Positions 32,753-44,664 of a stretch of DNA of 64,000 nt are shown one piece after another (position 1 is the stretch's first letter; each line of letters starts with the position of its first letter). A program made the position numbers and the translations under genes. The notes beneath the pieces were generated by a model, which worked only from the letters and a program-made list of their open reading frames with translations, searched no databases and was not told the DNA's origin. This DNA comes from Macrotrachela quadricornifera (Eukaryota > Rotifera > Eurotatoria > Philodinida > Philodinidae). The stretch is taken from the NCBI GenBank assembly GCA_022393335.1, contig JAJEKB010021314.1, positions 1,408,524-1,472,523 on the forward strand. The letters run 5' to 3'.

Positions 32753-35700
32753 ATGCTAAATCACCATGTTGACAAATCGAATGAAATACCTACTCAAAAA
32801 AGTATGTATTACGTGCCAAAGAAACTATTTTGGCTTGTGGCACTCGTGTTGATTGCTATTTTCATTACTCTACTTGTATTGACAATCTATTTTGGTGTTA
32901 ATCAAAAAAGCCAAAATGATGTCAGTAATGGATTACGTACAACATTAACCAGTACTACTCTTCCGACTGAAACAACAACATCGAATACTGTGACAACCAC
33001 TCTGGCTCCTCTGCGACCCGTTGCACTCATACCTGATAACTTGCAAGAGCAACTCTATGAATTGATTATTACGCCCGATCTTACCCATGAAACATTCACA
33101 GGTGAAGGAAATTATATATATGATTCTAAGGTGAAAAAGGAGCTTGATATAACAACATGGGCGTTGCTGGCCTTTAGACGAGGAGGAACAATTGTCTCTC
33201 GTGAGACATTTGTTTTTTTTTTTGAAAGTGAAAGCGCGAGAAATGAAGTTTTTATTACCGAAGTACTGAAAACTATGCTTTTACCTTAAAACATCTTCCT
33301 CAAAAATTAATTTTGGTCTAGACACATGCAGATGGACTAAAGTTTTCAGCGTATGTTAGAAGTGATGTAGAGAAACTGCAGTAAAATTTTTAGCCCTATA
33401 GTATGACATTTGACAGAGATATGATCTACATAAGAGCCAAAAATAGCCCATTTTTCTCTGTCCAGGCTCGTTTTATGTATTAAATTATTTTTTGTTTCAA
33501 AGAACATTTCAAGATTCCGAATTAAGTCAAAAAAGGGAATGACAAGTTAAATGACTCAGAAAATTCATGAAAAATGGGTGTTAATTTTCATAAGTAACTG
33601 TATGTATAACCAAAACCAAGGTTAATTTTAAAAAAAAAGGACTCTGGTAGGTGCTGCATTTTGACGTAGTCTTTCAAACAAAAAAGAATTCAAATATACT
33701 GTATGAGTCGGGACAAAGAGAAATGATTTGTGCAATCAAAAGAGCATAAATTGGGAAAAAATGAACAATATCTTTCGTTTTCTTAAAAATAAGTTAATGA
33801 AAATCGTTGAAAATTTTGACCAAAAATGTGGAGTCGAAGGAAAAACAATAGCGTTACTGGAAGAGCAGAAGATGGGCTATCTTCCCGAGGGCAGAATGCC
33901 TGAATATATCATACATTTTAAAGAAAACCTGTTTCTGGGAAAATCTTCAACTTTTCGGAAACACATTTGGAAACCACCACCAGTTTACACAAGGGCTTTT
34001 GGTCTTCTAAAGCTTTTAAGAAAATACTTTCTTGGTTTTCGAAAATATCAATTTGGACATCTTGAAAGTATTTACGAATGCACAAATATTATATTCAAAG
34101 TTCTAATTAGTATTCTCGGAAACCAAAAAGGTATCTTAGGAAACTCATATAGCGAAGAAGATTCGTGTGGTATTCAAGGAGATATCTGAAAATATCTTTT
34201 CGATTTTCGAACTTTCTGAATCTCAAAATTGTATAAAAAGAAATCTAAATCGATTTTTGAATTAGTTTTCATCCTGCGAACCATCCTGGAGTTTTAATGA
34301 ATCTCAAAATAATTATCACAAAATTTGATGAAAAATTTTCGACATCCAAAAATTTAATTCTGTAAAAGCATCAAGCTCAAAATTTTGAAAAATGGATTAT
34401 AGATTTGAGTTAACTAATCCCACAAGCCTTTGATCAAACTTAGAGTTTTGTGAAATTAATTTTCAAACTTATTAAAAAGAGTTGCTTTAAGTGCATACTA
34501 CAGAAAGTGTTTATTAAACATTTCATAGAAAAGGTACTTTTAAGCTGTAATTGTGCACTCTCAATAAGGATCAATTTATAAGGAAGTTTCAAATATATAT
34601 GTTTATATGGCCGGTTTCGAATTCGGAGATGTACAAAAAAGTCAGGGTTCAAAACTATGCTTTAGTGACGAAATTAGTTTGGCTCCAAAGTGAAAAATAA
34701 TATAATATCTGTTTGAATCCTTTTAAGTGTTGTAAAGAGTGCCATTTTTTTAGGGTATAGTGAAATTTTTATGACACTGAGAAGTTATCGTCGAGTTTTA
34801 GCGTAAAATTTCAGTCAAAAGTCGAGAATTCTACAATTTTAAAAAATGGCACTGTAGGGAAAATTTAGATCCGATCTACCATCATATGAGATTTCTGAGA
34901 GTTAGGCACTTTAAAAAGGAATAACATCTGTTATAGAAAACTCGTAGCAAGCGGATGCAGAGCATAACTTTCAAAGAGTAATTTTTTGTTAAAAATTTTT
35001 GTTGTTTCATTATAAACTCGATTAAAAATGACTCTATTTCAATTTAATGCTTGCTTTTGAGAACAATTAGAACTATAAAGATTTAAAAATTTGATCGCTT
35101 CGTTCTTAGAAATAGAGACAAGAGATAATTTAACGGGCATAGATGATGACCAGAAATTTTTCAGTTGAATCTGTAACCTCCACATTTCATGATCCATCTT
35201 TCAGCTTACTATCATGTTCTGTCTAACTTTTTGTCAATTTGAAATTTGTTTTAAAAATTTTAAGATACTCCATTTCTAATTCGATTCGATAGAAGATCAG
35301 ATTTATCTTTTAGCTATGATATGACATTTTCTCTTATCTTAGGCGATCTTCTATTCACGTTCATCTGTGTCAAGGCCACTGATCAAATGATTCTTCACAT
35401 GGCAGACTTGCTCATTGAAAATTCCACTATACGCATTGTCAATTCATCCTCCAGCTTGTTACCTACATTTCTTTCATGGTCCTATGATGATTATAACGAA
35501 TTTATGATACTCAATTTTTCATCGAGTTTTATACCAGGAACCACTTATACAATTCGTATGATCTATGAAAGTGATATTAATCGTAATTTGCATGGCCTCT
35601 ACATAAGTGATTATGTCGATGTCAATGGGCAAAAAAATACGTTTATGACTTCTCAGATGGAACCTACATACGCTCGAAGTGTTCTTCCATGCTTTGATGA

Positions 35701-38700
35701 ACCTGCTCGCAAGGCCATTTTTAAAATCAGTGTTCTACATGATCCTTCCTATGCGGTATGGTCCAACGGAGAAATTGAGCGAATAGAAAGATTTAGCGAT
35801 GGACGAATACTTTCGCATTTTACACCAACATTAAAAATGTCGACATTTCTACTGGCACTCATTATGGCACCAATGTCCGATTTCGCCTGTCGACCAGATC
35901 GTCTTATCATATCCAAAAACATCAGATCGAGAGTATGTGGACGTGTTGATATTCTTTCACTTTTAGCTTATGCCGATGAAGTAGCCTATAAAGCATTAGA
36001 ATTTTTCAATACATATTTTGATATTGATTATCCATTGCCAAAAATCGAACATTTTGCTGTTCCAGATTTTCGTGGAGGTGCTATGGAAAATTACGGTAAA
36101 TACGGTTTTTTTTTAAACGAAACAAAAATCAAATGAAGCCGAATTAATAGTCGAATTTTGTTTTTCTTCCTAGGATTGTTGATATACACTGAATTAGGCT
36201 TGTTTTTCGACGAGAAAACCGTATCAGCTTCAAGAAAACAAGACATCACCATGTTAGTTTCCCATGAAATATCTCATCAATGGTTTGGCAATTTGGTCTC
36301 ACCAGCCTCGTGGGGTGAACTGTGAGTCTCATTTATTTTTCGTCGTTTTTCATCTAACTCTCTTCCTATAGATGGTTAAAAGAAGGTTTCGCTAATTATA
36401 TGGAAACATTGGCATCTGACATTATCGAACCGTCATGGAAACTAGAGGAACAATTTATTGTCGACAAGATCTTTGACTTTATGGAACCCGATTCGTTGCC
36501 AACATCGCGACCAATCAGTATTCAATCAACGAATCCAGCAGATATTTTTCAATTGTTCGATTTGATCACTTATGATAAAGGAGCAACACTCATTCGCATG
36601 ATGTCGATGTTTTTGGGCGCTGAAACATTTCAACGTGGTGTTCGAATGTATCTGAAAGCATTGAGTTTTAGCTCGGCAACGCAACAGGATCTATGGAAAT
36701 ATTTGAGTGAAGCTGCAAATAATACGGTTGACGTAGGGCGAATTATGAATGGGTGGATACGACAAGCAGGTTATCCAATTGTTGAAGTCAGTCGGGTTTA
36801 TAATGCAGCCGAAGCTCGTATGATGATTAGTCAACGACCCTTTAGCCTTTTCTCGACGATACCAAAACAGGACGAATGGTGGATTCCATTCAAATATTTA
36901 GAGCAAACATCTACAAAGGTAAATGAAGATTGATTGTTGATATAATAGACTAGACGGAGGAGAATTACTTAGTTCAGTCATAGAAACAAAAGTAACTAGT
37001 TGATATTTACAAGTCTTGAGTGATAATGTTGTGATTTTAACTTTCTTTTATTCACAGCAATTGACTGAAAGTGAACTTGTATGGTTGAATCACACATCAA
37101 CAACATTGACAATTAACAGCTTAGATTCAGACTGGATCTTGGCCAATCCGAACTATCTCGGCATCTATCGTACAAAGTATGATCAGCAAAATTTTCGCCT
37201 ACTTGTGACTCAACTTCAAACAGATCACACGCGCATTCCAACTATTAATCGAGGTGCTCTGATCGATGATACTTTTGCGCTGTCACGTACAGGTCTCATT
37301 AACGCAACTGATGCATACGAATTGATTCGATATTTGAAGAGTGAAACTGAATATGTTCCATGGATAGCGGCACTTTCAGCGATGAATCAACAAGAAGAAT
37401 TACTTGGTGATCGTGATATTCTTATTGATATACAACGTTATTTTCTTGAACTTGTTTTACCAATCTATAATAAAATCGGATGGGACCCAATCGATCAATC
37501 AACAGATTGGCTTCGAACACTGTTGCAACCAAATATTGTATCGGCTGCTTGTCACTATGGCCATCCAAAATGTATTGAAGAAGCACGCAGTGCCTATCGT
37601 CGTTGGAATTTGAATCCAACTCTTAATACAATTCCAGCTAGTCTACGTTCGATTGTCTATTGTACAGTTGTTTGTGAAGGTTCACGATCAGAATTTAATT
37701 TTTTATGGGAGCGTCTTCAGACAGAATCAATTGCCAGTGAAACATTGAATCTACTCGAAGGTCTTTCTTGCACTGAAGATCCATCATTGATTGTTTGGTT
37801 TCTTGATCAACATTTGAAGAATGAATCTGTCATTCGTGAACAAGATTTGCCATGGTCAATTGAAAATATTGCTCGTTCCCCACGAGCTAATCAAATTGCT
37901 TGGAATTGGATTCGTGATCATTGGTCAACACTTTTTGACAAATGGGGAAAATCAGATACCATTTTAGGTGATATCATCGAAGCTGTATCGAGTCGATTTG
38001 TTACTATTCGACATCAAGATGAATTCAAAGCATTTGCCGATTCAATTATTGATAAAGGTAATTGATACATTTTTGTTCTCTCATTCATCTAAACTTATGC
38101 TTTACTATATACTCAGGTACTGCGTCTCGTCAATTCCAGCTGTCCATTGACAAAATTAATGCTGGCTTACAATGGAATACAGCAAATCTCGGTTCAATCA
38201 TTGCATTTTTTCGTTCAAACAATGCATCATCCATTCCTGGTCATCGTCTACCTTCGGATATCGTTCCAATTCATTACGATCTCTATGTCAAACCCTATTT
38301 AAATATTACCAATGAAAATCTTCGTTTTTCAATGTTTGATGGACAAGTTCGTATTCATTTCAATGTGACTCGTACTACAGATCGCATTGTTCTACACAAA
38401 CGTTTCATTACCATACGAGAACCTATCGAAATAACTGGCGGTGTGTCTATAATACAAACGATATTTAATCAAGATCTGGACTTTTTCACTATTGTACTAG
38501 ATCGAAACCTTCAAGTAAACGAACAACATACATTAATATTGAATTATGTAGGTGAACTAAAAAATGATACGGATGGTTTCTATCTCAGCTCTTATGTGCG
38601 ATCGTCAGATAAAGTTCGACGATATTTGGTTGCTTCACAAATGGAACCGATCGCAGCACGACGAGCTTTGCCATGTTTTGATGAACCAGCTTTCAAAGCA

Positions 38701-41700
38701 TCCTTCACAATGGTAGTTGAACATGAACAACAATATCGAGCATGGAGTAATATGCCTATTTTGAGTAGTACGAATCAATCGAATGGTTGGATACTAACAC
38801 AATTTCAAAAATCTGTACCAATGAGTTCGTATTTACTGGCGTTAGTCATTGCTGATTTCGATTGTTTGACACGAAATAACACAGGACGTTTTAGAAATAT
38901 TACAACAAGTATATGCGCTCAAGCAGAAAAAAAAGATGATTTAAACTATGCACTTGAAGTAGCAACACAGAATATGCGCGATTTTGAAGAACAATATCAA
39001 ATAAATTATCCAATATCTAAATGTGATCATATTGCTGTGCCTGATTTTGACGCCGGTAAGGAACTAAAAAAAATATCTATCATTCATCATTCTATATTAT
39101 TCAGGTGCTATGGAAAACTTTGGATGTATCATTTATCGAGAAACACGACTTTTTTATAACAATCGTACATCATCGTCATCCAATAAACAAAGTGTTGCAT
39201 TGGTCATTGCTCATGAGGTAAATTTGGAAGACATCCACCATTATGTTCATAATTTTGTTCTATTTCTTTTTGTTGTTTTTTTAGCTCGCTCATCAATGGT
39301 TCGGTAATCTCGTTTCACCAGCTTGGTGGGATGATTTGTGGCTAAATGAAGGTTTTGCAAAATGGATGGAATTCATTGGTACAAACAAAGTCCATCCAGA
39401 ATGGGATTTATTTCAACAATTTATTGTTCAACGATGGCTTGCCGTCATGCAAGACGATGCTGTATCCTTTTCGCATCCAGTTAACATGAAAATTACACGA
39501 AACGACCAAATGACAAGTATTTTCGATGCAATTACCTATTCTAAAGGTTCTTCATTACTTCGAATGATGGGTAATTTTATGTCGAACGGCACATTTAATA
39601 AAGGTATAACACACTATCTCAACCGTCATTTGTATTCGACTGCAAAACAGACCGATCTCTGGCGAGCATTGACCGAGCAAATGTCTATTGATAGTAATGA
39701 GTTACCAAACAATACAAGTCTTGAAATGATTATGAGTACATGGACAGATCAAATGGGCTATCCATATGTTCAAATTACACGTGACTATGCTACTGGACGT
39801 GTTACAGTAAGTCAACATCAGTTCTTATTCGATTCAGAAGCACAACCACCCAAATCACCACACAAATATTTGTGGTATATTCCGCTTAAATTTAAGTCAT
39901 TATCAACATTATCATCAAGCATTGCATGGGTCAACCGAGAACAGATGAATGTGACAACGGGTATAAATGTACAATCGCATGAATGGCTTTTGGCTAATCC
40001 AGATTTATTGGGTTTCTTTCGTACAAATTATGATGCACGAAATTGGAAAATGATCAGTGAACAACTCAAAACAGATCATGAAAAATTTACTATTATCGAA
40101 CGAGCAGGTCTTGTCGATGATGCATTCAATTTAGCTCGAGCGAGTAAGTACAGAAATAAAGCACAACTGAATTGATATAGTTATCATTTGATTTCTTTTT
40201 CTCTTGACAGACATCCTAGAAACATCTCTCGTATTCGATCTACTTCATTATGCTCATTTAGAACGCGCATACATCGTTTGGGACCGCATTATCACAGGTT
40301 TTTTCTATATCGAACAAATGATAGCATCGAAAAGTTCAGATCTCACTCTGTACGAACAATTTCAATCGTTTATGATCGATCTCATTCGTCCCATCTATAA
40401 TCAACTTGGTTGGCAAGAACAATCAGCATTCACTACTGACAAATGGCTCGATGGGTTACATCGAGATTTGATTGTATCGACCGCGTGTCGTCACAATTTA
40501 GATAACTGTATTCAACTTGCTCAAGTTCTTTTCTATCAATGGTTTAATCAACCGTCGAATAATTCAATTGAACCCAATCAGCGTCTTGTTGTCTATTGTA
40601 CGAATGTACGTTTAGGTAGTCAAGCTGAATTTCAATTTCTTCTTCTTCAATATCAATTATCGAATGATCCACAAGAAAAAGCACGAATACAATCAGCGTT
40701 GGCATGTACGCGTGACACAGAATTGATTCGATATTTGCTTGAAATTCATGGCAATCCTCAATTGAACATTATTCGGCGGCAAGATGCTCTTTCTGGAATA
40801 CGAGCAATATGTCGAAATTTCATTGCCGAAACTGAATGTTGGGCATTTGTACGTTCTCGATGGCAACAATTATTTAAAGAATTTGGTGGATCATTAAGTT
40901 TTACTGAGCTTATCAAAGATGTTACAGGACGATTCAATACTAAACAACAATTGGATGAATTTGAACGATTCTTCGAGCAGACAATAGACAAAGTAAGTTG
41001 ATAATTAGTTTCATTTTTTTTACATTTAGAAATGACTATTGATTCATATAGAATACTGCTCAATTTCAAGCGACAATCGAACGTATACGTGCGAATATTC
41101 AATGGATTGAAAAGGCAAAGCCCAATTTAGACGAATGGTTTATGAATCGAACTGTTGCTATTCGTCTGCCATTTGATTGGATTCCATCTGAGTATGAACT
41201 TCATTTTGATGTACGTCTTCGTGCAACTTATTTGAATAATGCTGAACCGGACACACGTTTTACAGGTCATACACGTATACTTGTTCACTGTAATAGATCA
41301 ACAAATGAATTTCGTATTCATATGAAACAATTGCAAATATCATCTGTGACATTGAAACGTCTCAATACATTGAACAATCTTATCATCGATTGGACATGGA
41401 TATCATCATCTGAAATACTTATTTGCCGATTACGAGAACGATGTATGACTAATGAAAAATATGTTTTGGAATCAGAATATACAAACGAACTGGACAGAAA
41501 TATGGGTGGATTCTATTTAAGCCGATACAATGTAAGAAATACAAGTACAGGTAATATCACTACGCACAATATTGCAGGTACTCACATGCAGGTAATGAAA
41601 AACAGCAAAAACAAATCTTTCTCTAATTCATTATCTCATTTCTTTTAGCCAACATTAGCTCGGACAGTATTTCCATGTTTTGATGAACCAGGTTTCAAAG

Positions 41701-44246
41701 CTAAATTTAATATTTCGATCACACATGATCCTAGTTTTACTGTCGTTCGATCGAATGGTGCTATGCTCGACGGTGGTCAACCTCTACAACAATCCGATGG
41801 TCGTCATTTATCTCGTTTCGAGCAAACCCCTCCAATGTCAACATATCTCGTTGCATTTGTCTTGACTGATTTTGAATGTGTTTCAAGTGTAACAGCGACA
41901 AATATTGCAGTTAATGTCTGTGGAAGACCCGAAGCAATACGTAATAATGATGGCAATTTTGCTCTTGAAGTAAGTATGAAAGTAATACCCTACTACGAAG
42001 ATTCCTACAATATATCATACCCACTGAGCAAATGCGATCATTTCGCTTTACCTGACTTTCCAATCGGTACGTATTCTCGATTCTGTTATACATCATTTAT
42101 TGTTTATACCTGCTCTCTTTCTCATAGGTGGTATGGAAAATTGGGGTCTAATTACTTATCGTGAGACGGCTCTGCTCTACAACAATGTAACTGGCAATCT
42201 AGCTGATAAAAGACGGGTTGGCGAAGTTGTAGCACATGAATTAGCTCATCAATGGTTCGGTAATATTGTCACTCCACAATGGTGGAATGATCTTTGGTAA
42301 ATGAAAAACTCATTGAATCAATATGACATTTTTTTTTCTCTGACCATTTTTACGAAGGTTGAATGAAGGTTTTGCTTCATGGGTCGAAGTACTTGGTCTT
42401 AATCATTCAAATCCAGAATTTCATTCTTTCGATCTATTTGTTATTGGTAAGCAATCACTTGACAAATCTCTTGTAAAAAGAAAGAAAAAAATATCAATTA
42501 TTTCTTGTCTTTTATCTTCTAGCCGTTGTACATCGAGCTCTGGTCTTGGATAGTCTATACTCAAGCCATCCAATTAGTGTCGACGTTACTCTCACTCATC
42601 CAGACGAAATCAACTCCATATTTGATGCTATTTCATGTATATCCCATTCATCAAACTCTCTATTTTTTTTATCTTAAAAATGTTATCTTCTGTATACTTT
42701 AGATGATAAAGGTGCATCGATTCTTCGTATGATCTACACAGTTCTCAATGAATCGACTTTCTTTCATGGTATCAGCAACTATTTAAACCATTTTCAATAT
42801 AGTAATGCTGTGCAAGATCAACTATGGTCTTTCCTAACCGATGTTGCCAGTCCAATCGTACTCGCTGGTCATACTGTCAAAACTATAATGAATTTCTGGA
42901 CTCTTCAAGAAGGATATCCGCTACTAACTGTCACTCGTAACATTACTGATAGTTCTATTTTATTGTCACAAAAACGATATTCGCTTGATCCATATGCATC
43001 AAATCAAACATCAATCTATGTGAATCCATTTATATCTTTTCCATTTCAATGGTACATTCCTTTTAATTATATGACTTCGAGAGGCTTATCATCATTCGAT
43101 TGGCTTGCTCCAAATCAGACCCGCGTTCTCTCCAATATTACACTGGCTACCGACTGGATTATTTTCAATGTTGATGAATTTGGATTCTATCGTGTTAATT
43201 ATGATGAATTCAACTGGCAATTACTTATCAATGCATTGAAAACTGATCATACGCCATTCTCAAGTGTTACACGAGCACAACTCATAGATGATGCATTCAA
43301 TTTAGCCCGATCTAGTGATTTAAACGCTACTATCGCATTACAACTTTCAACCTATCTGATCAATGAAACTGACTATGTGCCCTATAGTGCGTTTTCAACC
43401 AACATTCAATATCCATTGCTAATGTTTAGTCAAAATGAAGGAAGCACTGCATATCAAAGTATGCAAATATTCATACAAACACTTGAAAAAATCAGATATG
43501 ATGCATCTGGCTGGTCAATAAATAACGATCCTCAATCAACGGATTATCTTGCACGTCAACTACGTACTCTTATTATCAGTGATCTCTGTGCCAATGGATA
43601 CGATAGATGTATCAACGATGCTGTTGCATACTATCGTCAATGGTATGAAAATCAAAATCAAAATCCTCATCCAATTTCTCCAGACTCTCGAACTATTGCC
43701 TATTGTCATGGAATCAAAAATGGAACAACTAAAGATTATGAAGACATGCGAGAACTCTATAAACAAACCAACGATCAAGTCGAGAAGAACCGTTTTGGAT
43801 ACGCTCTAACATGCACAAAGAATGTCATTCTTCTCGAACAATTGCTCAATGCTACATTGGCCAATGACTATATTCGCCTTCAAGATGCATCGAGATTTAT
43901 CAACAATATCCGTTTACAACCTGGTGGTCAAAAACTCGTCTGGCGTTTTATTAGTCAACAATGGTCACAGCTCGTTGCCAAATTTGGTAGCGTCAGTTTT
44001 ACTCTATCAAATATTGTCGAAAATGTCCTGGAATATGTGAATACACAAGAAGAATTGCACACCATTCAACAATTTATGGAAAACACAGCCGATTTGTCTA
44101 GTGCCGAGAGAGCTTTTCTTTCATCTATCGAAAAGATTCAAGCAAATATTCGATGGATGGATACTATTGGAAAAGACATTGCCCTGTGGCTCGATGAACA
44201 TGTCGGAACAGATCTAAAAAATTCAAAATCATCGATAAAGATGTAG
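32753..44246 (+). CDS. Triple-unit M1 (aminopeptidase N-like) membrane ectopeptidase
   Basis: Fifteen exons join into 8364 nt (2787 residues plus TAG): 32753-33101, 35343-36095, 36174-36321, 36372-36918, 37058-38057, 38117-39055, 39105-39217, 39285-40143, 40211-40992, 41052-41591, 41649-42066, 42128-42296, 42358-42446, 42523-42636, 42703-44246. Every intron is GT-AG and every junction preserves frame and family sequence. Residues 1-24 are cytosolic. Residues 25-49 form one membrane helix ([20 protein letters not shown]), giving type II topology. Residues ~58-88 are a Thr-rich, probably O-glycosylated stalk. Three full M1 units of ~890-920 residues follow without stops between them. The predicted role is zinc-dependent removal of N-terminal residues from extracellular peptides. 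Ordinary aminopeptidase N is ~950 residues with one unit, so this is an unusual tandem fusion. The family call is very secure; the exon model is strong but lacks RNA support. Confidence 0.9.
33016..38240 (+). other. M1 unit 1 of the triple aminopeptidase (residues ~90-977)
   Basis: The unit begins [20 protein letters not shown] and continues across the long first intron (THETFTG | [15 protein letters not shown]). It has [16 protein letters not shown], the exopeptidase loop GGAMENYG, zinc site [10 protein letters not shown]...[10 protein letters not shown] (HExxH at residues ~398-402, glutamate 18 residues after the second His) and the transition-state tyrosine in [20 protein letters not shown] replaces the commoner NEGFA. 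The ERAP1-like helical C-terminal region runs from ~37100 to the boundary (residues ~660-950). Confidence 0.85.
33102..35342 (+). other. Long first intron of the aminopeptidase gene (2241 nt)
   Basis: The donor is ACAG|GTGAAG and the acceptor TTATCTTAG|GCGATC, restoring THETFTG-DLLFTF. All other introns of the gene are 49-139 nt. The exon-1 frame reads on through the donor to TAA at 33287-33289, which would give a 178-residue membrane-anchored product without a peptidase domain. Inside lie a stop-limited 153-codon frame (33728-34189, non-ATG start, no domain) and a small inverted pair, GTGCCATTTTTT (~34739) with AAAAAATGGCAC (~34842). The cause of the expansion is not clear; an old insertion is likely. 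Confidence 0.6.
38241..41135 (+). other. M1 unit 2 of the triple aminopeptidase (residues ~978-1860)
   Basis: The unit begins [20 protein letters not shown]. It contains [20 protein letters not shown], then GAMENFG immediately after an intron (39056-39104). The zinc site is split by an intron (39218-39284) exactly inside the HExxH motif: ...IAHE | [17 protein letters not shown], then [12 protein letters not shown] (HExxH residues 1282-1286). The tyrosine is in [15 protein letters not shown]. All catalytic and zinc residues are present. The unit ends in [16 protein letters not shown], the usual closing helix of the family. Confidence 0.85.
41136..44246 (+). other. M1 unit 3 of the triple aminopeptidase (residues ~1861-2787)
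   Basis: The unit begins [20 protein letters not shown]. It contains [20 protein letters not shown], exopeptidase loop GGMENWG (Gly where GAMEN has Ala), zinc site [20 protein letters not shown] (HExxH residues ~2186-2190), then [10 protein letters not shown] after an intron, and the tyrosine in [15 protein letters not shown]. Four introns (42067-42127, 42297-42357, 42447-42522, 42637-42702) crowd this catalytic part, whereas the 1544-nt last exon encodes the whole helical domain. The protein ends ...[11 protein letters not shown] without a second membrane helix or GPI signal. Confidence 0.85.
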
Positions 44247-44662
44247 TTGTCTTTCATTGAATTGTGAAAAAAGTACAGTTCAATCAACTGAATTAAAGAG
44301 AAACTTTTACTCTTATCTAAAGATCTCTAGATCATCGCTTATTCTTTCGGATATGAAAGGTTGAAGATCCTATACTAGAATTACCTCGTCTATCTTGCCA
44401 TTTTTTTGAGTGTGCACTCTGTGAATAGTATATATTCTTCGATCCAATGCTTGGATCGAATTTTTGATTCAAAAGAATTTGAATTTTGCTGTTAAAAAAA
44501 CTGACTTCTCGTTTTCCAATTCAGTTGAGAGAAGTATTCTGAAACAACCAAAAACAGATAAACCTAACAATTGTTTATTATCTGAAGTAGAAAACAAGCA
44601 ACTTGAAAATGGAGCATTTATTCATCATTGAAGGAGAATTCGGAACAATGATTCGATTTAAC
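44247..44662. other. Aminopeptidase 3' flank
   Basis: This is non-coding. No canonical AATAAA was seen close to the stop; the nearest similar hexamer is AATTAAAG at ~44291. The region ends at the TA of the mariner insertion. Confidence 0.4.
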
Positions 44663-44664
44663 TA

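Noticed and set aside
33105..33289. Extension of aminopeptidase exon 1 as genuine coding sequence
   Set aside because: The M1 domain continues precisely at 35343 when GTGAAG at 33102 is used as donor; the read-through sequence does not match the family. It is kept only as a possible short isoform.
33728..34189. 153-codon open frame inside the first aminopeptidase intron
   Set aside because: It starts on TTG rather than ATG, has no recognisable domain, no splice support, and lies in an intron on the sense strand.
37404..37619. Short ORFs on either strand inside the aminopeptidase exons
   Set aside because: They overlap conserved M1 coding sequence in other frames.
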